From NCBI GenBank assembly GCA_031291055.1, contig JARLJU010000362.1:232675-296674 (forward strand): a DNA stretch of 64,000 nt, in the 5' to 3' direction. The position numbers were made by a program, and so were the translations under genes. The DNA is from Rudaea sp. Its GTDB lineage: Bacteria > Pseudomonadota > Gammaproteobacteria > Xanthomonadales > Rhodanobacteraceae. Shown here in pieces: positions 50,929-59,827 of the stretch; position 1 is the stretch's first letter; each line of letters begins with the position of its first letter. The notes under the pieces are model-generated. The model saw only the letters and a program-made list of their open reading frames with translations, was not told the origin of the DNA and did no database searches.

Positions 50929-51939
50929 TCACCATCGCATCGCCTCCTTCAGCGACGTGAGGATTCCGCCGACGATCGTCGGATCTGCGCGCACCCGCTT
51001 GGGCTCGATCGCCTTGGGTGTTGGCGCTGCCCTTGGTGCCGCAGATTTACTTGGCGCTGCCGTTCTGTTGGTCGCGGTTTTGCGACTTCGCGCAGTGGCG
51101 ATGGCCCAGGCGATCGGGTTGGTCTTCCGCTTCTTCGATGCCAGCGCTTCAAGTACCGTATCGCGCAACGCTTCTGGCGTGACGCCTTCCCTGATCGCCA
51201 GCACCAGGTCTTCGCGGCTCGGGTTGACATGCTCCCCGCTCGCTTCTTCCATCAGATGGCACGCACGCGCTATGGCGTCGGCCTCTGTAGCGACATGTGT
51301 GCTTGCCTCTACGCTCAAAAGAGTAGAAGCCAAAGCTGTCCCCTGTCCCCTGTCCCCTGTCCCCTGTCCCTTATGTTCCCTTAAGGAGTGGGACTCCCTT
51401 GGGACATTGGCGCTTTGTCCCTCACATGTCCCTTGGGACGCCGGCACCCATTTATCCTCACCAGTTTTGGCAAGGTGTTCTTTCCATTCATCAAATGTTG
51501 GATAGCTTGGTGTCGTCTCAGCACGTTGCGCCGCTTTCTTGATGCGCTCGCATTCGCGCTTGTGACGCAATTTCAACTTTCCGTCCCACGCTTCGATAGC
51601 TTTTTCTGCGATGACCGAGTGATAGATGCGATTGTCATCGCACAATTTGAAGCCGCGAAGTGCGCCTTCGCGTACTTTTTCCCATCCAGACTTGTCATAG
51701 CCGAGCCGGCTGCGCTTGCCATAACCGGCATAGGTCGCCAGGTCGCACTCGTCATTCGGCAGGCTGCCGGCCGGCACCTGGTGCCAGGCAACACACCAGA
51801 GCATCACAGCGGCCCGGAATTCGTCGCCGTTGGCTTTCAGCGCCATGGAGCTGTCGCGGAGCCTGACGACATCCAGCGGCATGAACTGGAAATCGCGCAG
51901 ATCGATATGTGCAGGGACCAATGGTGCGGGCATGTTCAT
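50929..51939 (-). CDS. DUF1376 phage replication-type protein
   Basis: A 336-aa protein. The N-terminal ~80 residues match DUF1376 (MPLDVVRLRDSSMALKANGD, then AVMLWCVAWHQVPAGSLPND), a domain of phage replication initiation or helicase-loader-like proteins. The C-terminal half is charged and disordered, with a Gly/Gln/Thr stretch encoded by a 7-bp tandem repeat, and a Lys/Ala-rich tail. The start at MNMPAPLV overlaps the upstream gene by ATGA; a longer frame is a shadow. Confidence 0.72.
   Translation of the reverse strand: MNMPAPLVPAHIDLRDFQFMPLDVVRLRDSSMALKANGDEFRAAVMLWCVAWHQVPAGSLPNDECDLATYAGYGKRSRLGYDKSGWEKVREGALRGFKLCDDNRIYHSVIAEKAIEAWDGKLKLRHKRECERIKKAAQRAETTPSYPTFDEWKEHLAKTGEDKWVPASQGTCEGQSANVPRESHSLREHKGQGTGDRGQGTALASTLLSVEASTHVATEADAIARACHLMEEASGEHVNPSREDLVLAIREGVTPEALRDTVLEALASKKRKTNPIAWAIATARSRKTATNRTAAPSKSAAPRAAPTPKAIEPKRVRADPTIVGGILTSLKEAMRW
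51336..51370. repeat. 7-bp tandem repeat inside the DUF1376 gene
   Basis: Five direct copies of CTGTCCC on the plus strand, encoding GQGTGDRGQGT in the disordered linker. A 7-bp unit that is not a multiple of three means any gain or loss of one copy shifts the frame, so this tract could act as a slippage switch. Confidence 0.8.
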
Positions 51940-52751
51940 AGTCCACACACCCCATCGCATTCGTCGTCCCAGAGGTTGGCTTGCCCGAGCTCAGCGGCTG
52001 TAGATAGGTCCATTTCCTCCAGTGGCACCATGGCGTCGCTGACGTAGCACTCACCTACAAGCCCCTGATAAGCGAGGGAACGAATAGCACGATCAATTTG
52101 AATAGCCCGCTGAAAATCTGCGGGCGCTCGGTCGCGCATGTTTCGCCACTCGGCTACGCGTCGGAAGGGGCAAAAAACGCACGCGGACTTCGTTGGTATT
52201 GGGAAAGAGTTACGCTTCAACCACTGCAGGCAGTCCCACCTGGTAAAGCGCATTTCAACTAGCGGATAAGTGTTTTCTGACCACTTGTCCGGCGATACCT
52301 TCATGCGCCCCGCTTCGTCGCGCGAAATTCCTATGACCATTTGCGCGCGCTTCCCGGCGGGAACGCGGGCACCCTTGGATACACCCAATAGTTCACGCAC
52401 CTTTTTCCTGATGACATCGATCTTGTAGTCACCAGTGCATTGGCGCTTGAGAATTCCGCGCGAGCCGTCAGGGTTTTTTACAAAAAAAGGCGGCCGCCCG
52501 TTGTTGTTTTTCGCCTCACCGCTGGCAATCCGCAGGATTTCTTCACCCAGGTCACCATGGGTAACCCGATGCACTGGGAACGGCAACCGCGGCTCAAGCC
52601 AATCCAGATAGCGATATGTCGCTTCAGGTTCGGCCATGGTGTCGGCGAAAATTGCCGCGTCGGCCGGTTCAATTTCACCGCACGCCATCATCAGCGCAAC
52701 GGTAGACGACTGAACGCCAGCCCCAAGGCTTAGTACGCGCAGTGCCGTCAT
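51936..52751 (-). CDS. PAPS-reductase-like PP-loop protein
   Basis: A 271-aa member of the adenine-nucleotide alpha-hydrolase superfamily. The PP-loop is SLGAGVQSSTVAL (residues 8-20), AIFADTMAEPEATYRYLDWL follows as the second strand-helix, and SACVFCPFRRVAEWRNM gives a Cys-x2-Cys pair. Phages often carry such proteins; roles proposed include sulfur transfer or base or tRNA modification, and none is shown here. It is the first phage gene at attR. In the excised circle its ATG would overlap the extended int stop by ATGA. Confidence 0.72.
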   Translation of the reverse strand: MTALRVLSLGAGVQSSTVALMMACGEIEPADAAIFADTMAEPEATYRYLDWLEPRLPFPVHRVTHGDLGEEILRIASGEAKNNNGRPPFFVKNPDGSRGILKRQCTGDYKIDVIRKKVRELLGVSKGARVPAGKRAQMVIGISRDEAGRMKVSPDKWSENTYPLVEMRFTRWDCLQWLKRNSFPIPTKSACVFCPFRRVAEWRNMRDRAPADFQRAIQIDRAIRSLAYQGLVGECYVSDAMVPLEEMDLSTAAELGQANLWDDECDGVCGL

Positions 52752-52771
52752 GCGCCACCCCGCCTGCGCGA

Positions 52772-52792
52772 CTGACCCCGCACTGACCCCGC
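52772..52792. promoter_or_regulatory. Right arm-type site candidate (two CTGACCCCGC repeats)
   Basis: The same tandem as 10954..10975, one base different in the spacer and in the same orientation. It lies 84 bp from the core repeat, matching the left side. Probable arm-binding site of the phage integrase. Confidence 0.6.
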
Positions 52793-52807
52793 AGTTTTCG
52801 TAACCCC

Positions 52808-52837
52808 TTGATACTTGGTGCTCGCAAAGGGTAGTAT
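52808..52837 (+). promoter_or_regulatory. Possible promoter for the displaced tRNA-Glu
   Basis: TTGATA and TAGTAT with 18 bp between them, pointing toward attR and the tRNA-Glu gene, which has lost its original upstream promoter through insertion. The -35 is good and the -10 weak, so this is tentative. Confidence 0.4.
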
Positions 52838-52875
52838 GCGCGCCCGCTTGCTGTTGTTTATCTTAGATTTCAGCG

Positions 52876-52923
52876 ACAATGGCATTGTAGAGGTCGACGG
52901 TTCGATCCCGTCTGGCTCCACCA
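52876..52923. other. attR (displaced host 3' part of tRNA-Ala)
   Basis: 44 of 48 bases equal attL. The four differing bases form two compensating pairs of the T stem (GACGG/CCGTC here, ATCGG/CCGAT in attL). It is not a whole tRNA: the 5' half is replaced by phage DNA. Confidence 0.9.
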
Positions 52924-52961
52924 GTTTTACCATCACATTGTCCAGGCATTGGGTTACTCGC

Positions 52962-53037
52962 GTCCCCATCGTCTAGAGGCCTAGGACATCGCCCTTTCAC
53001 GGCGGTAACGGGGGTTCGAATCCCCCTGGGGACGCCA
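52962..53037 (+). tRNA. tRNA-Glu (TTC)
   Basis: A 76-nt cloverleaf: acceptor GTCCCCA/TGGGGAC, anticodon loop CTTTCAC with TTC, T arm GGGGG/CCCCC, encoded CCA. It starts 38 bp after the displaced tRNA-Ala end, so the two formed one operon before the prophage inserted. Confidence 0.97.
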
Positions 53038-53072
53038 TATATACTTCCTAGCAGTTCCGAGGAAGGCCGAAA

Positions 53073-53097
53073 AACCCCGGACATACCGGGGTTTTTT
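53073..53097 (+). terminator. Terminator after tRNA-Glu
   Basis: AACCCCGG and CCGGGGTT pair around ACATA and are followed by six T. A run of A on the other side means it may also end the mdc transcript coming from the right. Confidence 0.85.
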
Positions 53098-54074
53098 CAT
53101 TCACAGGGCGCCGTCGTGATGTTTTGGCGAATGGCGAGCGCGTCTGGGTGCTGCGTGATCGAGAGCACACCTTCAAGCCCGGCAGTTTCGAGTGCGACAG
53201 CCCTGGCCTCGCTGAAGGCTGCCTGCGCCAGGCGTGTCAGCGTATCTCCCGGCGGCATTTCGACGAAAGTGCGTACCCCGCGTTCGAACAGCGCAGTGGT
53301 TGCTTCGTGCCATAGCACGTGACGGGCAACGCCCTCGGCAAGATCGTCCGCGATTGCACGCGCGTCACTCAATACCCGTGCCGAGTGGTTGGCCACATAC
53401 GGCATGCGCGGATTGTCCAATTTTATACTTCGCAGGGCGTCGCGCAACTGTGCGGCGACGCCGCACATCAGCGGCGAGTGCGACGGTACCGCCACGGCAA
53501 GCCTTGTAGCCGTGCGCGCTCCATGCGCGCGCGCCTGTCCGATCAGCCAGGCCAGGTCTGCGTCGGCGCCGGAGACGGCAAGCTGATCCGGTGCGTTGCG
53601 ATTGCTTATATACAAAGTTGCACCGCGTGCGGCGGCGACGTCGATCCACGTTTGCACGGAGGATTCGGGCTCGCCGGCGATCACCGCCATACCATAGCCG
53701 TGCGGAAACGCCTGGGCCATTGCGCATCCGCGCAGTTCGACCAGCCGCAATGCATCGGCGAAGCTGAATACCTGCGCATGGGCAGCGGCGGCGAATGCGC
53801 CGACTGAGTGTCCGGCGACATAGTCCGCAATGATGCCCTGATGTTCAAGCTGGCGCGCGCCGGCGATGCCGGCGATCAACAAGGCGGTTTGAGTGGCTTG
53901 CGTGCCGGCCAATGCCGCTGCGGTATCCAATGTGGCCAGATCGCGACCGAGCACATCCTGCGCTTCATCGAACGTCGCCGCGGCAATCGGATCGTTGCGC
54001 ACTCTTGCCAGCATGCCCGCACGTTGCGCACCCTGGCCGGGAAACAAGAACGCGATTGATGTACGTGTGTTCAC
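53097..54074 (-). CDS. mdcH: Malonyl-CoA:ACP transacylase of malonate decarboxylase
   Basis: A 325-aa acyltransferase of the FabD fold: FLFPGQGAQRAGML, active-site Ser in GHSVGAF, VPSHSPLM with the catalytic His. MdcH loads the first malonyl group on the ACP prosthetic arm. The GTG start overlaps the mdcG stop by GTGA. It is the last gene of the operon and ends at the tRNA-Glu terminator. Confidence 0.9.
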   Translation of the reverse strand: MNTRTSIAFLFPGQGAQRAGMLARVRNDPIAAATFDEAQDVLGRDLATLDTAAALAGTQATQTALLIAGIAGARQLEHQGIIADYVAGHSVGAFAAAAHAQVFSFADALRLVELRGCAMAQAFPHGYGMAVIAGEPESSVQTWIDVAAARGATLYISNRNAPDQLAVSGADADLAWLIGQARAHGARTATRLAVAVPSHSPLMCGVAAQLRDALRSIKLDNPRMPYVANHSARVLSDARAIADDLAEGVARHVLWHEATTALFERGVRTFVEMPPGDTLTRLAQAAFSEARAVALETAGLEGVLSITQHPDALAIRQNITTAPCE

Positions 54075-54676
54075 CAATGGAACGCGCCAAGTCGCGGACC
54101 GTCCCGGGTTTTGATCAACACGCGTTGCGGCGACAGCAACCATTCGCGCAGCGCAACGGCGCCATGCGCGCTTTCCAGCACAATATCGACACGCACCGAA
54201 AGCCCTCCGATCGTTTGTGCAAGGCGCGCAAGATCCTCGCGCGAATGCCGCGATGTCGGGCGCATGATGACGTCAAGATCGCTGTCTTCATGCACGACCG
54301 GCATGCCGCTGGCCAATTCGAAACCGACGCTGCCGCCGGGTCCCCAGACCACATCGAGTTCCATCGCGGCAGCGGCAACCGGGTCAAGTGCGGCAAAAGC
54401 CGGCAGCGATCGCCGCAAACACTTACGCCACGCGGCCGACCGTGCCAATGCCTCAGGCGCAATGATTTCGGCGACATCGCTGGCGTGGACTGTCGCCGCA
54501 TGACGATGGGCACGCGTCCTGCCACGCACGCCGACCGGGATCTGACCCAGGCATTGCTCACCGCGACGCACGACAACGAACGGCGCGCTTGAAATGGTTT
54601 CCGCAACCCACGCCGGAGTTTCCACGCCAGACAACTTCGCGCCCGGTCTCAGGCGCAGCAGATCATGTGGACGCAT
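54071..54676 (-). CDS. mdcG: Phosphoribosyl-dephospho-CoA transferase
   Basis: A 201-aa nucleotidyltransferase: PHDLLRLRPGAKL, then VGFELASGMPVVHEDSDLDV, whose Asp pair is the catalytic site, and RVDIVLESAHGAVALREWL. MdcG attaches the 2'-(5''-triphosphoribosyl)-3'-dephospho-CoA made by MdcB to MdcC. It overlaps the mdcE end by 14 nt. Confidence 0.9.
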   Translation of the reverse strand: MRPHDLLRLRPGAKLSGVETPAWVAETISSAPFVVVRRGEQCLGQIPVGVRGRTRAHRHAATVHASDVAEIIAPEALARSAAWRKCLRRSLPAFAALDPVAAAAMELDVVWGPGGSVGFELASGMPVVHEDSDLDVIMRPTSRHSREDLARLAQTIGGLSVRVDIVLESAHGAVALREWLLSPQRVLIKTRDGPRLGAFHW

Positions 54677-55469
54677 CCCACTGCGCCTTGAGCAGTTGCC
54701 GCACACGAATCGAGGGAGCGCGGCTTTTCTTCGCGGCCGCCGTTTCCAGCCGTTGCTGCAGGCTTTCGCAGGGGTGTTCGCGCAGTTTGCGAACAGTTTC
54801 AAGCAAGGCAGCGCGTACCGCGACGACATCCTCTGCGGATGGCGCGTCGGCGTCGGCGACTTCAAGCAATCGGTGGATTGCGCCAAGGCCAGCGAAAGAA
54901 TGCACGTCGCGCGCGGTCGACGGAACGACTTTCGCGAGTGCCGCCACCTCAGCTTCGCTGCGCCGCGTGACACGCGCCACCGAAACCTGTGACATTACGT
55001 GAACCTCGACGCCGGCATCGTCGAGCGCGAGTATGCAAGCGGCCTGCAGACCGTGCGCGAGAAACGCGCCGGAAATCGCTTTGCCCACCAGCAAGGCAAC
55101 GACCGGGTGACCGCTGCGGCGAGCGCTCGCGTAGGCATCGACCGCAGCAGCGAGCGACTGATGCAGGCCTAATGCTTCCTCGTGGTAGCCGAAAGCCTGG
55201 CCCGGCACGTCGACAATGAGCACCAGCGCGCGCTTTTTCCCGTTTTCATCCTCGGCTATTGCTTCGTGCACGCATGCGGCGATGCCCCACCCTTCTTCGA
55301 TGCCGATCTGGCCGCTGCGCGCACGCGGAAACCGGTTGGCCGGATTCGGTACCACCGCAATGACGCGTACGTGCTGGCCGTCCCAGAGCACATCGGCGAC
55401 CTGCACAGATTCCCGCTGTGCAGCCGCATTTGCGCTCAACGCCGCAAACCATTTCAAGCCGCGGCTCAC
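54663..55469 (-). CDS. mdcE: Malonate decarboxylase gamma subunit
   Basis: A 268-aa carboxyltransferase-like subunit: SRGLKWFAALSAN, VDVPGQAFGYHEEALGLHQS, and GKAISGAFLAHGLQA with the oxyanion-type Gly. With MdcD it decarboxylates malonyl-ACP to acetyl-ACP in the biotin-independent enzyme. The GTG start overlaps the mdcD stop as GTGA. Confidence 0.9.
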   Translation of the reverse strand: MSRGLKWFAALSANAAAQRESVQVADVLWDGQHVRVIAVVPNPANRFPRARSGQIGIEEGWGIAACVHEAIAEDENGKKRALVLIVDVPGQAFGYHEEALGLHQSLAAAVDAYASARRSGHPVVALLVGKAISGAFLAHGLQAACILALDDAGVEVHVMSQVSVARVTRRSEAEVAALAKVVPSTARDVHSFAGLGAIHRLLEVADADAPSAEDVVAVRAALLETVRKLREHPCESLQQRLETAAAKKSRAPSIRVRQLLKAQWDAST

Positions 55470-56257
55470 GCTGAAACCCCTGTCGTCGATAAAGTATATT
55501 TTGCGATGCGCTCGCGCGCCGCATCGACGGCGCGGCTGCGCCAGGACTTCGGCGGCCAACGAAAGCTCTCATGCACCGCCGCGGAAACCGAAACTACGTC
55601 GTCGTCGACGAGGCGGTCTATCTCGCCATTGTCGCGGCGCCGCCGGCAGCCGATCGTCGCCCAGACGCGCGGACGGTCGTGCGCGTCGAGTTCGGCGATG
55701 CCCGACTCCTGCTCGATGACTTCCGGGCCATTGAGGCCGAGTCGACCGATCTCCGCCCCGACCAACACGCTGCACAAACCGGCGGCGATGCCCATGCCGC
55801 CGAAACAACCGATGCGTCCGGCGATTATGCCGACGACCGGCACGAATTCACACAGCGCGACGATTGCCGCATGCATCTCGCTGATCGCGAGGATGCCGAG
55901 ATTGGCTTCCTGCAGTCGGATACCGCCGGTGTCGAGCACCAGCAAGGGGCGCACGATGCGGCCACGCCGCGCGTCGCGCAGCGCCAGCTCCAGTGCGCCG
56001 GCGATCTTCGCACCGTTCACTTCGCCGATCGAACCACCTTGATAATTGCCTTCGATGGCGATCGCGACAGCTTCGACTCCGTCGATCCGCCCGCGCGCGA
56101 CCACAACGCCGTCATCGCTCTGCGGCACGATACCTTGCGGAGGCAGATGCGGCGATTCCACGCGCTGGAACGGATCAAGCAGCTCGCGAAACGTACCCCT
56201 GTCGAGCAGGGCGCGCGCACGCTCGCGCGCATCGAGTTCGGAAAAACTCGTCGTCAC
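55466..56257 (-). CDS. mdcD: Malonate decarboxylase beta subunit
   Basis: A 263-aa crotonase-fold subunit: IAIEGNYQGGSIGEVNGAKI, PLLVLDTGGIRLQEANLG, and GRIGCFGGMGIAAGL. It acts with MdcE as the decarboxylase. The GTG start overlaps the mdcC stop. The shape of the operon, with each junction overlapping, points to equal expression of subunits. Confidence 0.92.
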   Translation of the reverse strand: MTTSFSELDARERARALLDRGTFRELLDPFQRVESPHLPPQGIVPQSDDGVVVARGRIDGVEAVAIAIEGNYQGGSIGEVNGAKIAGALELALRDARRGRIVRPLLVLDTGGIRLQEANLGILAISEMHAAIVALCEFVPVVGIIAGRIGCFGGMGIAAGLCSVLVGAEIGRLGLNGPEVIEQESGIAELDAHDRPRVWATIGCRRRRDNGEIDRLVDDDVVSVSAAVHESFRWPPKSWRSRAVDAARERIAKYTLSTTGVSA

Positions 56258-56550
56258 GCAAACGCCTCCTCGATGGCCTGCTCCAGGCGCAGCAGCACGA
56301 TCGGCGGCGTCGCTCCGAAATCGTTGATCGTAATGCGTACAGCAACATCGTGGCGCGAGAAGAAGCGATCAATCACGGTCTGCCAACGGGTGCCGAAGCC
56401 GTCAGCGCTGGTGCGCACGACGATGTGCGAACGCGGTTCCGTGGCCGGTTCGAGCAGTACTTCGAGATTCCCGGACGCGACCACGCCGACGTGCGCACGT
56501 CGCGGCGGCAGATGTGCGCCGCGTGGCCGTTCGAACTCAAGCGTTTCCAT
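56254..56550 (-). CDS. mdcC: Malonate decarboxylase acyl-carrier (delta) subunit
   Basis: A 98-aa carrier: VGVVASGNLEVLLEP includes the Ser to which MdcG links the phosphoribosyl-dephospho-CoA arm. DFGATPPIVLLRLEQAIEEA ends the protein. It is shorter than ordinary ACP and of the citrate-lyase-gamma type. It overlaps mdcB by 14 nt. Confidence 0.92.
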   Translation of the reverse strand: METLEFERPRGAHLPPRRAHVGVVASGNLEVLLEPATEPRSHIVVRTSADGFGTRWQTVIDRFFSRHDVAVRITINDFGATPPIVLLRLEQAIEEAFA

Positions 56551-57433
56551 GGATTGCGCCCTTGATTGCCATCAAACGATCGAGAAACAACGTCGCGGCG
56601 AGCAGGTCCGCGCATCCGCCCGCCGAAGCATTCATCCCGAGCAAACGACGATCGAGCCTGTCCAGTTCGACCCCGCCCAGAGGCGTATCGACGCCGGCGG
56701 CAAGCACGCAGGAAGCGCCCCGCCGTGCAACGGCCAGTGCCGAGCGGCCGCCGCGGAACAGCAGACAGGTATCTTCGACGCTTGCCATCAGCGTGATCAG
56801 CGTATGCAGGCGCGCAAGCGATTCGTCGCCGAATCGTTCGCGTGCGGCACGCAGTGCCGGCAGTGCGATGTGGCGCAAGTGCGGAAAACCATCCTCGGCT
56901 TCGCCGCGAGCACCACGCGCGCCATGGCGCAGGAACACCGTGCGACCGTGACTGGGTTGCAATGTGTCCGCAGCAGGCAATTGGGCGATGAATCCCGCGA
57001 GTATACAAATCTCCGCCGGGTCGAATTGCGCAAATTCCGCGGAATCCGTGATGGCAGTCGCAGCGGCAAGCAACCCGAGGGCCCAGACCGCACCGCGATG
57101 CGTATTTATGGCGTTGGTCGCAGCAAGCATGTGCGCTTCACCGGCGCGACCTATGGCGACGAGCTGCTCGCGCATGGCGACGCCGAATGGCATTCCTGCC
57201 GCACAATCGGCGACGCGAACGAACGTGGAATGCAGCGCCGTGGCCGAGCGCAACAGCATCGGCAAATCCATATCCGGATGTGCACCATTGCCGCGCTGAT
57301 CGACGAGTGCAGGCTTAGGCGTCAGCAAGGCTTCCTCGCGCAAGGCCCATACGGCTGCGTCGGCGATTTCGTGCGCAGTCAGGCGTTGTGTGACGTGAGG
57401 CTGCATTGGAACTCCCACGAAATTTCCGTCCAT
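56537..57433 (-). CDS. mdcB: Triphosphoribosyl-dephospho-CoA synthase
   Basis: A 298-aa enzyme of the CitG family: EALLTPKPALVDQRGNGAHP, INTHRGAVWALGLLAAA, and SVEDTCLLFRGG. It makes the prosthetic group precursor for MdcC from ATP and dephospho-CoA. It starts one base into the mdcA stop (TGATG). Confidence 0.9.
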   Translation of the reverse strand: MDGNFVGVPMQPHVTQRLTAHEIADAAVWALREEALLTPKPALVDQRGNGAHPDMDLPMLLRSATALHSTFVRVADCAAGMPFGVAMREQLVAIGRAGEAHMLAATNAINTHRGAVWALGLLAAATAITDSAEFAQFDPAEICILAGFIAQLPAADTLQPSHGRTVFLRHGARGARGEAEDGFPHLRHIALPALRAARERFGDESLARLHTLITLMASVEDTCLLFRGGRSALAVARRGASCVLAAGVDTPLGGVELDRLDRRLLGMNASAGGCADLLAATLFLDRLMAIKGAIHGNA

Positions 57434-59085
57434 CACCAGCTCCTGAATCTCATCGGCGGGTCGTACAGGCCACCGGACCATTCCACGATTTCGCGCATAT
57501 TGTGCGCGGCCAGCAGCGAACGGCGCGCATCGACGCGGCGTACGCCAAGATCTTCAGGCAGGGCCACGATGCCGCGTTTGCGCAAATCTGTACTTTTTTC
57601 AGTCGAGCTTTCCATACCCAACGGCGTGACGCCGGCGACTGCGGCCAGCGCGGCGCGGCGTTCATCCGCATTGCTGGCCAGATAAAGATACGCCACACCT
57701 TCTTCGGTGACGACGTGAGTGACATCGTCGCCATAGATCATCACTGGCGGCAGCGGCAGTCCCGCAGCCTGGCCAACCTCGACCGCATCGAGGGTTTCCA
57801 CAAAGGTCGGCCGCATGCCGTCGCGAAAACTCTGCACCAGCTGCACGACCAGCTTGCGACCGCGCGCATGCACGCCGGTTTCGCTGCGCATTTCAAGCCA
57901 TGGACCGCTGGCGTGACGCCGGCCGTGCGGGTTGCTGCCCATATTCGGCGCACCGCCGAAACCGGCGATGCGACCTTTCGTGGCCGTCGATGAATTGCCC
58001 TGTGCATCCATCTGCAAGGTCGAGCCGATGAACAGGTCGGTTGCATACAGGCCGGCCATTTGCGCATACGTGCGGTTGGAACGCAGCGAACCGTCCGCAC
58101 CAGTGAAAAAAACGTCGGGTCGCGCCGCCACGTAGCGTTCCATGCCCACTTCGCCGCCGAAACAATGCACGCTGCTGACCCAGCCCGATTCGATCGCCGG
58201 GATCAGCGTGGGATGAGGATTGAGCGCCCAGTGTGTGCATATCCTGCCGCGCAAGCCCAGGCGTTCCGCGTACGTCGGCAGCAGCAGCTCGATCGCAGCC
58301 GTGTCGAAGCCGATGCCGTGGTTCAGCCGCGTCACGTTGTGCTTTTCGTAGACCCCGCGAATCGCGAGCATGGCCATGAGGATCTGCACATCGGTGATCA
58401 GTGCCGGATCGCGCGTGAACAAGGGCTCGATGGCGTATGGCCTGTCGGCGACGACGACGAAATCCACCCAAGAACCCGGGATGTCCACGCGCGGCAGCTT
58501 GCCCACGAGCTGGTTGACCTGGGCGATCACGACGCCGTCGCGGAATGCGGCAGCTTCCACAATCACCGGCGTCTCTTCGGTGTTGGCTCCGGTATACAAA
58601 TTGCCGTCGGCATCGGCCGCGTCGGCGGCAACCAGGGCGATATCCGGCGTCAGGTCGACGAAATAGCGCGCGAACAGTTCCAGGTAGGTGTGGATTGCGC
58701 CAATGCTGACACGGCGATCCTCGACCATCTGCGCAAGACGCAGGCTTTGTGGTCCGGAAAATGAAAAATCGACCCGGCCGGCGATGCCGCGCTCGAACAA
58801 ATCCATGTGCTCGGGACGACCGAGCACAGACAGCAGCAGATGGATGTCGTGCACGTGCTTTGGATCGACCTCGGCAAGCTTGCGCGAGAGGAAATCGGCC
58901 TGTTTCTGGTTGTTGCCTTCGATGCAGACACGGTCACCCGGTTCGATCAACGCATGCAGCACGTCGACAATCCTGGCAGCATCAAGCACACGGCCATCGG
59001 CAAATTTTGCAACGCGTTGCATGCGCTCCTGTTTGCGCTGGCGGCGCGTGTCCCAAGAAGGCGCGAGCGGAATGGCTCTGGACAC
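57433..59085 (-). CDS. mdcA: Malonate decarboxylase alpha subunit
   Basis: A 550-aa CoA-transferase-like subunit: WDTRRQRKQERMQ, GDRVCIEGNNQKQADFLSRK, and HWALNPHPTLIPAIESGWVS. It moves malonate onto the ACP arm, releasing acetate. The GTG at the start gives the family length; the annotated longer frame overlaps the regulator and is not used. The gene starts 5 bp after the regulator stop. Confidence 0.93.
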   Translation of the reverse strand: MSRAIPLAPSWDTRRQRKQERMQRVAKFADGRVLDAARIVDVLHALIEPGDRVCIEGNNQKQADFLSRKLAEVDPKHVHDIHLLLSVLGRPEHMDLFERGIAGRVDFSFSGPQSLRLAQMVEDRRVSIGAIHTYLELFARYFVDLTPDIALVAADAADADGNLYTGANTEETPVIVEAAAFRDGVVIAQVNQLVGKLPRVDIPGSWVDFVVVADRPYAIEPLFTRDPALITDVQILMAMLAIRGVYEKHNVTRLNHGIGFDTAAIELLLPTYAERLGLRGRICTHWALNPHPTLIPAIESGWVSSVHCFGGEVGMERYVAARPDVFFTGADGSLRSNRTYAQMAGLYATDLFIGSTLQMDAQGNSSTATKGRIAGFGGAPNMGSNPHGRRHASGPWLEMRSETGVHARGRKLVVQLVQSFRDGMRPTFVETLDAVEVGQAAGLPLPPVMIYGDDVTHVVTEEGVAYLYLASNADERRAALAAVAGVTPLGMESSTEKSTDLRKRGIVALPEDLGVRRVDARRSLLAAHNMREIVEWSGGLYDPPMRFRSW

Positions 59086-59089
59086 GGCT

Positions 59090-59827
59090 TCAGATGCCTC
59101 TTGCCTGCCTGAGTGGCAGCGGTGCCTTGCGCAATTCATCCAGATACAACGCGAGCAATCCACCGGTTTCAAGCAGATGGCTGGACATGATCGACGTCGC
59201 GCGGCGCGCATTGCGCTGCACGCAGGCGTCGAGCAGCTCCTGATGTTCCCGGTCGGATTCGAGCTTGAGTCCGGGATTGAGGTATTTCAGGCGCAGATAG
59301 CGCTCACTGCGCCGATGCAACTGTTCGATAGCTGTCCGCAGATGCGGACGCGACGCCGGCGCAACCAACGCCGCATGAAATTGCTCGTTGCGTTGCACGT
59401 ACATCTCGGGATTGCGCTCGCGCGACGCCGCAAGCAGCTTGCCCCGCGCGAATTTCAGCGTCGCGTCCGTGTGCGCCGGAATTGCGTGACGCAATGCCAG
59501 GCACTCCAGGGCGGCACGCATCTCGTAGATTTCACGCACCTCACCGGCGTCCAGTGCGCTGACGGTCGCGCCCTTGTTCGGCTCGGACTGCACCCAGCCT
59601 TCGCTTTCAAGTTGGCGCAAGGCTTCGCGAATCGGGATGTGGCTGACAGCGAAATGCCGTGCGAGCGAATCCTGGCGCAAGGCCTGGCCCGGCGTGAGCC
59701 GGCCGTGAACGATCGCGGTACGCAACTGCATGGATATGGCCTGGGTCGTGCTGATGCGTCCGGGCGCGGGCGTCGTGAACATCCCCGTTGCCGAAGCGGC
59801 TGTCCGCTTCCGTTTGATCTTGATCAT
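59090..59827 (-). CDS. GntR-family (FCD) regulator of the mdc operon
   Basis: A 245-aa regulator. Winged HTH (about residues 28-90) with LRQDSLARHFAVSHIPIREA and LESEGWVQSEPNKGATV, and a C-terminal FCD domain (EIYEMRAALECLALRHAI, NEQFHAALVAPASRP) with His/Asp residues for a metal and acid ligand. It resembles MdcY of Acinetobacter and probably represses mdc genes until malonate is present. It is the first gene of the operon and divergent from the transporter. Confidence 0.85.
   Translation of the reverse strand: MIKIKRKRTAASATGMFTTPAPGRISTTQAISMQLRTAIVHGRLTPGQALRQDSLARHFAVSHIPIREALRQLESEGWVQSEPNKGATVSALDAGEVREIYEMRAALECLALRHAIPAHTDATLKFARGKLLAASRERNPEMYVQRNEQFHAALVAPASRPHLRTAIEQLHRRSERYLRLKYLNPGLKLESDREHQELLDACVQRNARRATSIMSSHLLETGGLLALYLDELRKAPLPLRQARGI

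Noticed and set aside
50594..50935. 113-codon frame exactly filling a gap between two phage genes
   Set aside because: The overlaps at both ends are attractive, but composition is unlike the neighbouring proteins and no ribosome site is seen; left as unproven.
51336..51370. CRISPR-like repeat
   Set aside because: Units are 7 bp, adjacent and without spacers; no cas genes. It is a simple tandem repeat in a coding region.
52876..52923. A second tRNA-Ala gene
   Set aside because: Only the 3' part is present; the 5' half is phage DNA. It is attR.
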